Below are positions 58,862 through 64,000 of a stretch of 64,000 nucleotides of DNA, in pieces. Under the pieces are notes generated by a model, which had not been told where the DNA came from, searched no databases, and saw only the letters and a list, made by a program, of their open reading frames with translations. How positions within the stretch are numbered: position 1 is the stretch's first letter; the number at the start of each line of letters is the position of its first letter. Both the position numbers and the translations under genes were made by a program. Location of the stretch: NCBI GenBank assembly GCA_910579515.1, contig CAJTUV010000002.1, forward strand, positions 62,001-126,000, read 5' to 3'. The DNA comes from an uncultured Hungatella sp. (GTDB lineage Bacteria > Bacillota > Clostridia > Lachnospirales > Lachnospiraceae).

Positions 58862-60214
58862 ATGGATAATCAGCTTGTATGGAAGGAAGAGTTCAACATC
58901 GGGATAAAAATCATTGATGAAGAACACCAGAAGCTTTTTAAGATTATCAACAAGCTTTTTGCCCTTGGGAATGAAGAACAGAAAGGTAGAAGGGCTATTC
59001 AGGAAGGAATAAAATATTTTAAAGAACATGCGCTGAATCATTTTCAGGATGAAGAAAAATACATGGAATTAATCGCCTATGACGAACTTGAGACTCATAG
59101 GCGTTTACATAGGGGATTTCGTGATAATTCTCTTCCAGCGCTGGAGAAGGAGCTGAGGAGGGAAGACTACTCTCCTGACTCTGTCGAACATTTTTTGGCT
59201 GTTTGCGCAGGATGGCTGATTGGGCATACCTTAACAGAGGATATGGCGATCACAGGTGAGAAGATGAGCAAGTGGGTAGGGCTTTTGCCAGAAGAAGAGC
59301 TTGCGGCAGTAGAAAAGGTGATCATCAAAACTTTGAAAAATATGTTCCAGTTGAAGACTCAGGTGATCAGCGATACCTATGGTGGAGAGAAGTTTGGAAA
59401 AGGGGTTTACTACCGTCTGGTATACAGCAGAGAACAGGATGAGAAAAAGTGGGAGATCATTTTAGCGTTTGAGGAGAAAATCCTTATTAATACAGTTGGA
59501 AAATTGATGGGAATCAAATCCAACAAGCTTGACATTGTATTGATGAATGCAGTCCGATATACAGCGTGTCAATTTGTAAGGCATGTTATGGAGCACTATC
59601 CTTCCATAAACGCCTATGAGATGACAGAGGAGAATCTTCTGACCTATGAAGAATATCAGGAGATTTTTGAGAAAAAGCAGCCTCAGGTCAGCCTGCTGTT
59701 TGATACAGACGAAGGCTATTTTTCTTATTGTGTGATTGCGCCCCATCTGCTTGAAAAGGGGATGGGGATTCCGCTTAACGCAGGGAATGCGGTGGCGGAA
59801 ATCGAAAAATATCTTATGGAGAGAGAGACGGGGGCAAAGCCAAAGGTTTTGGTGGTAGACGACTCTCTTACAATCCGGCAGGGAATAAAAAAGCTCTTAG
59901 GGGGCGGCTATGACGTTTCCGGAGTCAGTTCGGGAGTATCTGCAATTCGGGCCATTACGTTAGAAAGGCCGGATCTGATTCTTCTGGATTATGAGATGCC
60001 GGTCTGCGATGGAAGGTATGTGCTGGAAATGCTCCGTTCCGAAGCAGAGTTCGCGGATATTCCTGTTATTTTCCTGACCAGTAAAGATGATCCGGAAAGC
60101 GTGAAAAAAGTATTGGAATTAAAGCCGGATGGATATCTGCTGAAATATTTAAAACCTACAGAGATTAAAAGAAGGGTTGATGAATTCTTGAGAGGGAGAA
60201 AAATCATTGTTTAG
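58862..60214 (+). CDS. Hemerythrin - CheX-like - response-regulator receiver fusion protein
   Basis: 450 residues. The N-terminal bacteriohemerythrin domain spans about 1-135: WKEEFNIGIKIIDEEHQKLF, HALNHFQDEEKYM and HRRLHRGF provide the iron ligands. The middle part (about 165-310) looks like a CheX-type phosphatase fold, though I cannot confirm its active-site residues. The receiver at about 328-450 has VLVVDDSLTIRQGIKKLL, the phosphorylatable Asp in LILLDYEMPVCDG and a downstream KPDGYLLKYLKP. Oxygen sensing joined to chemotaxis signalling is the natural inference. ATG 58862 follows GGAGGATC. Confidence 0.85.
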   Translation: MDNQLVWKEEFNIGIKIIDEEHQKLFKIINKLFALGNEEQKGRRAIQEGIKYFKEHALNHFQDEEKYMELIAYDELETHRRLHRGFRDNSLPALEKELRREDYSPDSVEHFLAVCAGWLIGHTLTEDMAITGEKMSKWVGLLPEEELAAVEKVIIKTLKNMFQLKTQVISDTYGGEKFGKGVYYRLVYSREQDEKKWEIILAFEEKILINTVGKLMGIKSNKLDIVLMNAVRYTACQFVRHVMEHYPSINAYEMTEENLLTYEEYQEIFEKKQPQVSLLFDTDEGYFSYCVIAPHLLEKGMGIPLNAGNAVAEIEKYLMERETGAKPKVLVVDDSLTIRQGIKKLLGGGYDVSGVSSGVSAIRAITLERPDLILLDYEMPVCDGRYVLEMLRSEAEFADIPVIFLTSKDDPESVKKVLELKPDGYLLKYLKPTEIKRRVDEFLRGRKIIV

Positions 60215-60300
60215 CTGTCAGAAGTTTTTTGCTGTTTCGTTTTAGAATGCTCTCAACAGGTGAATAATGAAGGAAAGGGAATTTTAAGGAGGAAACTTTT

Positions 60301-62565
60301 ATGATATTAGGCGAATATCTGAAAACTCATGCAGGCAAAGGGATTGGAGACTGCACAGATGAGGAATTGTACCATGCTCTTCTTGGCATGACTCAGGAAT
60401 TGGCCTCCCAAAAAGTGGACGGGGCAGGGAAAAAGAAGTTATACTATATTTCAGCAGAATTTTTGATTGGCAAACTGCTGTCCAACAATTTAATCAATCT
60501 GGGACTTTATGATCAGGTAAAAGAGGAACTGGAGAAGAATGGGAAATGTCTCAGCCAGATTGAGGAAATGGAGCCAGAGCCCTCTCTGGGAAACGGCGGC
60601 CTGGGACGCCTTGCCGCATGTTTTCTGGATTCCATAGCCACACTGGGATTAAACGGAGACGGAATCGGCCTCAACTACCATCTGGGACTGTTTAAACAGG
60701 TGTTTGAGAATTGTCTTCAAAAGGAAGTGGCCAATCCATGGATTGAAAAGGAAAGCTGGCTGACTCCCAGAGACGTTTCCTATGAGGTGAAATTTGGCAA
60801 TATGACGGTTCGTTCCCGTCTGTATGACATTGCTGTCACAGGTTACCGCAACAGAACCAATCAGCTCCATTTGTTTGACATTGAGACTGTGGATGAGGGA
60901 ATTGTAGAGGAAGGGATTTCTTTTGACAAAGAGGACATTGCAAAGAATTTAACCTTGTTTTTATATCCAGACGACAGTGATGAAAAGGGACGTCTTCTTC
61001 GTATTTTCCAGCAGTATTTTATGGTCAGCAATGGCGCCCAGTATATTTTGGATGAATGCGTGGCAAAGGGATGCACACTCCACGACCTGCCGGACTATGC
61101 GGTGATCCAGATCAATGACACCCATCCTACCATGGTGATTCCGGAATTGATTCGTCTTCTGATACAAAAGGGGATTGAGATTGACGAAGCCATTGAGATT
61201 GTGTCTAAAACCTGCGCTTACACCAACCATACGATTTTGGCAGAGGCGCTGGAGAAGTGGCCGATTTCCTATCTGAAAAAGGTGGTTCCCCAGTTAGTGC
61301 CGATTATTGAGATTCTGGACGACAAGGTGAGAAGAAAATTCGAGGACCCGCAGGTGGCGATTATTGACAAGAACGATACGGTTCACATGGCCCATATTGA
61401 TATTCACTATGGATTCAGCGTCAATGGCGTGGCGTATCTCCACACAGAGATTTTAAAGAAGGATGAGCTTCACAAATTTTATGAATTGTATCCGGAGAAA
61501 TTCAACAACAAGACCAACGGCATCACTTTCCGCCGCTGGCTGCTGCACTGTAACCACGATCTTGCAGACTGGATAACCTCACGAATCGGAGAAGGTTACA
61601 AAACGGATGCAAAAGAGCTGGAGAAGCTGGAACAGTTTCTGGAGGATGAGAAGGCTTTAAGGGAAGTCCAGGCCATTAAGCATCAGTGCAAGAAAAATCT
61701 AAAGGAATACCTGCTTCGGACTCAGGGGATTGAGATTGACGACCACTCTATTTTGGACATTCAGATTAAGCGTCTTCATGAGTATAAGAGACAGCAGATG
61801 AACGCTTTGTATGTGATTCATAAGTATCTGGAGATCAAGAGGGGCAAACTGCCTGGAAGACCCATTACCATTGTCTTTGGGGCCAAGGCTGCGCCTGCCT
61901 ATGTGATTGCCAAGGATATTATTCATCTGATTCTGTGTCTGCAGGAGCTGGTAAATAATGACAAGGACGTAAGCCCCTATCTGAAAGTGGTTATGGTAGA
62001 GAATTACAATGTGACCTTAGCAGAAAAATTGATTCCTGCCTGCGACATTTCGGAGCAGATTTCCCTGGCGTCTAAGGAAGCCAGCGGAACCGGAAACATG
62101 AAGTTTATGTTAAACGGCGCTGTGACTCTGGGAACTATGGATGGAGCCAATGTAGAGATTGCCGAGCTGGTGGGAAAGGACAATATCTATATCTTTGGCG
62201 AGCACAGCGATACGGTGATTGAGCACTACAAGAAGGCGGATTACTGTTCTAAGGATTATTATGAGAAGAATCCGGATATTAAGGAAGCGGTAGACTTTAT
62301 CGTGGGTCCAACGCTTTTGAAAATCGGGCAGAAGGAGAATTTGGAGCGCCTTTATAAGGAGCTTCTCAACAAAGACTGGTTTATGACTCTTCTGGATTAT
62401 GAGGATTATGCAAAGGTAAAGGAGCAGGCGTATAAAGACTTTGAAGACAGGGAAGCCTGGATGAGAAAGATGCTGGCAAATATCAGCAAGGCCGGTTTCT
62501 TCTCTTCAGACAGAACCATTGAAGAATATAACCGAGACGTTTGGAAACTGGAGAAGCGTCATTAA
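60301..62565 (+). CDS. glgP: Glycogen/alpha-glucan phosphorylase
   Basis: 754 residues, shorter than the typical 800-840. PLP enzyme that cleaves alpha-1,4 glucan ends to glucose-1-phosphate. The active-site lysine lies in SKEASGTGNMKFMLNGAVTLG; family blocks EPSLGNGGLGRLAACFLDS and NDTHPTMVIPELIRLL are intact. The N-terminus lacks part of the usual regulatory extension, as in other short bacterial forms. Starts behind AAGGAGG. Other glycogen genes are not in the window. Confidence 0.95.
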   Translation: MILGEYLKTHAGKGIGDCTDEELYHALLGMTQELASQKVDGAGKKKLYYISAEFLIGKLLSNNLINLGLYDQVKEELEKNGKCLSQIEEMEPEPSLGNGGLGRLAACFLDSIATLGLNGDGIGLNYHLGLFKQVFENCLQKEVANPWIEKESWLTPRDVSYEVKFGNMTVRSRLYDIAVTGYRNRTNQLHLFDIETVDEGIVEEGISFDKEDIAKNLTLFLYPDDSDEKGRLLRIFQQYFMVSNGAQYILDECVAKGCTLHDLPDYAVIQINDTHPTMVIPELIRLLIQKGIEIDEAIEIVSKTCAYTNHTILAEALEKWPISYLKKVVPQLVPIIEILDDKVRRKFEDPQVAIIDKNDTVHMAHIDIHYGFSVNGVAYLHTEILKKDELHKFYELYPEKFNNKTNGITFRRWLLHCNHDLADWITSRIGEGYKTDAKELEKLEQFLEDEKALREVQAIKHQCKKNLKEYLLRTQGIEIDDHSILDIQIKRLHEYKRQQMNALYVIHKYLEIKRGKLPGRPITIVFGAKAAPAYVIAKDIIHLILCLQELVNNDKDVSPYLKVVMVENYNVTLAEKLIPACDISEQISLASKEASGTGNMKFMLNGAVTLGTMDGANVEIAELVGKDNIYIFGEHSDTVIEHYKKADYCSKDYYEKNPDIKEAVDFIVGPTLLKIGQKENLERLYKELLNKDWFMTLLDYEDYAKVKEQAYKDFEDREAWMRKMLANISKAGFFSSDRTIEEYNRDVWKLEKRH

Positions 62566-62571
62566 AAAAAT

Positions 62572-62609
62572 ACGGATTTCGGGAAATGAATCCCGGAATC
62601 CGTTTTTTT
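62572..62609. terminator. Bidirectional terminator between glgP and plsC
   Basis: ACGGATTTCGGG pairs with CCCGGAATCCGT over an 8-base loop, with an A run before and a T run after, serving both convergent genes. Confidence 0.85.
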
Positions 62610-63319
62610 CAGGCCGCTTTTTGAATGGCCTCCTCAATCCGCTTTCTCACCAGGACAGCAATCTCTTTTGTCTTCATTTCTCTATAATCCTCATAATACA
62701 GAGGCTTCAGGAAATGGACCTGGACGGTGACAGGGCTGATGGTGTTGGTGTCAAAGGGTTTGAAGGAGTCTATCAGAGCGACGGGTACAATGGGGCACTG
62801 GGCTTTCGTGGCGGCCTTAAAGCTTCCAGCCTTAAATTCCTGAACCTGGTTTCCGTTTTTGGAACGGGTTCCTTCTGCAAAGATAATATAATTCCTGCCA
62901 GACAGCACCTCGTTGGATACCTCGGTGATCACTTTCATTCCCTGGCGCACATCGTCTCGGTCTATGGTATGGGCCCTGAGACATGCAAACACCCGTTTCA
63001 GAAAAAAGTGATCCTCCACCTCTTTTTTTGCCACAACCGAAAAGGGTCTGGGACATGCTTCCATGATTGCCAATACATCATACAGGCCCTGGTGATTGGG
63101 GAAAAAGATAAAACCATTGTCTGCGGGGATATTTTCCTGGCCGTGAATGTCTATGGTCACATTTCCCCCTTTGTTGGCGCGTTTGACAATGAATTTCAGC
63201 ATTTTGGAATGCTGTTCGTCCGTATACTTCTCTGCATGGGCGGCGTAATAAAACAGTTTGATCCACATGATGGGAACCAGAATCAAATTGCGGAAAACCA
63301 TGTATCGTATTCTTTTCAT
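62609..63319 (-). CDS. 1-acyl-sn-glycerol-3-phosphate acyltransferase (PlsC-like)
   Basis: 236 residues, membrane-associated. The acyltransferase motifs are NHQGLYD (75-81, the NHX4D box) and FAEGTRS near 148, followed by VPVALIDSF. It transfers an acyl group to lysophosphatidate in phospholipid synthesis; more specialised acceptors are possible. A hydrophobic N-terminal segment (about 9-25) anchors it. It is 18 bases downstream of the DeoR-type gene on the same strand. Confidence 0.88.
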   Translation of the reverse strand: MKRIRYMVFRNLILVPIMWIKLFYYAAHAEKYTDEQHSKMLKFIVKRANKGGNVTIDIHGQENIPADNGFIFFPNHQGLYDVLAIMEACPRPFSVVAKKEVEDHFFLKRVFACLRAHTIDRDDVRQGMKVITEVSNEVLSGRNYIIFAEGTRSKNGNQVQEFKAGSFKAATKAQCPIVPVALIDSFKPFDTNTISPVTVQVHFLKPLYYEDYREMKTKEIAVLVRKRIEEAIQKAA

Positions 63320-63337
63320 AATCGTAAAATCCTCCTG

Positions 63338-64000
63338 TCAGTATGCGATTTCATAGGCAATTCCCAGCTCAAAAGCTTGGGTTAGAAAGTCTTCGGAGAC
63401 CTGCTCGTCTGTGATAATCAGGTCATAGTCCGCAGCTTTGCAGACAGAGTGGATGGAGTTCTTTCCAATCTTTTCGGAAGGGTACAGTCCCAGATTCATG
63501 GTGCTGTTTTTCATGACTGCTTTTCCAAATTCCACTCCTGCGCTGTTGTGGATGGAAGCGCCAAAGTCCAAAGACAGTGCGCTGTGAGACAGGAACGCTT
63601 TGTCCATCCGCATATTATTCACCATCTGCAAGGTATAAAAATCGTGACAATGGCCACGGTGGGACATTTCTCCGCCTAAAAAGATCAGGGAAATCTGTTC
63701 CTGTTTCCGAATTGCTTCTGCGACCGTGATGGAATTGGTGACAACGGTAAATTCCATAGTCTGAGGAAGATTCAGGGCCATATAGTATCCTACTAAGGAG
63801 GAGGTAAGGTAAATGATGTCTTGTCTCTCAATGAATTTCACCGCTCTTTTTGCAACGGCCATATAACTTTTCTTGACGTCGGATAAATCCTTGGGATTAT
63901 AGTTTTTTTCTGGATAGATTCCCTTTTGGGGAGCGGCAATGGCTCCGCCGTAGGTTCTCTGAAGCAATCCTTTGCTTTCCAAAAGTCTTAAATCTTTTCT
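63338..64000 (-). CDS. DeoR-family transcriptional regulator (partial, 5' end outside the window)
   Basis: About 220 residues seen; the gene runs out of the right edge. The visible start has RKDLRLLESKGLLQRTYGGAI, the end of the DeoR helix-turn-helix wing. The C-terminal phosphosugar-binding domain is intact: YLTSSLVGYYMALNL, TVVTNSITVAEAI, FLGGEMSHRG and LIITDEQVSEDFL. It likely represses sugar genes, sensing a sugar phosphate. Its target is not visible. Confidence 0.85.
   Translation of the reverse strand, partial: RKDLRLLESKGLLQRTYGGAIAAPQKGIYPEKNYNPKDLSDVKKSYMAVAKRAVKFIERQDIIYLTSSLVGYYMALNLPQTMEFTVVTNSITVAEAIRKQEQISLIFLGGEMSHRGHCHDFYTLQMVNNMRMDKAFLSHSALSLDFGASIHNSAGVEFGKAVMKNSTMNLGLYPSEKIGKNSIHSVCKAADYDLIITDEQVSEDFLTQAFELGIAYEIAY

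Noticed and set aside
1..64000. CRISPR arrays, rRNA genes and intact insertion sequences
   Set aside because: I saw no regularly spaced repeats, rRNA sequence or transposase anywhere in the window.

Overview
The window looks like chromosome from a low-to-moderate GC Gram-positive Clostridia, most likely a Lachnospiraceae-type gut anaerobe. This rests on strong AGGAGG ribosome sites, clear TTGACA/TATAAT promoters, a Firmicute-type LexA box, an ABC-fed sugar operon with a GH4 enzyme, CHR-type transporter halves and several MCPs. Genus and species cannot be told from this stretch. Gene functions below are read from motifs and context; no database search was possible.

Layout. 1-6.2 kb: end of a probable BMP-type substrate-binding protein, a metallophosphoesterase, mscL, an L,D-transpeptidase, and uvrA behind a LexA-like box. 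6.3-9.8 kb: an AI-2E-family membrane protein (minus strand) and a chemoreceptor. 9.9-14.0 kb: a solitary 1366-aa NACHT/STAND NTPase, a candidate phage-defence gene. 14.1-20.5 kb: arginine biosynthesis, with argG divergent from argC-GNAT-argJ-argB-argD and ArgR-box-like sites between them. 20.5-22.8 kb: a membrane protein and an acetamidase/formamidase-family protein. 22.9 kb: tRNA-Ala(GGC).

23.1-44.9 kb is an accessory block in two parts. The first is an XRE regulator convergent with a three-gene operon (dynamin-like GTPase, coiled-coil membrane protein, zinc-ribbon protein). The XRE promoter region and the promoter region at the head of that operon carry the same 37-bp element. The second, 27.8-44.9 kb, is one long operon that reads as a contractile injection (type VI-like) machine in a Gram-positive. 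It encodes a sheath-like protein, a tube-like protein, two FHA proteins, two PP2C-like proteins (one with all metal-binding aspartates replaced), several unrecognised proteins that may be baseplate parts, an Hsp70/actin-fold ATPase, a PAAR-like DUF4280 tip, a VgrG-like spike, a pentapeptide-repeat protein, an HNH-nuclease-like candidate toxin and a candidate immunity protein. TssJLM-like genes and ClpV are not seen.

44.9-47.6 kb: a second chemoreceptor with a structured leader, coupled to an FMN-binding lipoprotein. 47.6-56.5 kb: a LacI-controlled carbohydrate locus (Zn-dehydrogenase, ABC importer without its ATPase, amidohydrolase, GH4, PfkB kinase). 56.5-57.6 kb: a two-gene chromate-type transporter, followed by a near-perfect 197-bp palindrome flanked by a 6-bp direct repeat (MITE-like). 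57.9-64 kb: an F5/8-C-like protein, a hemerythrin-CheX-receiver fusion, glycogen phosphorylase, a PlsC acyltransferase and the end of a DeoR-family regulator.
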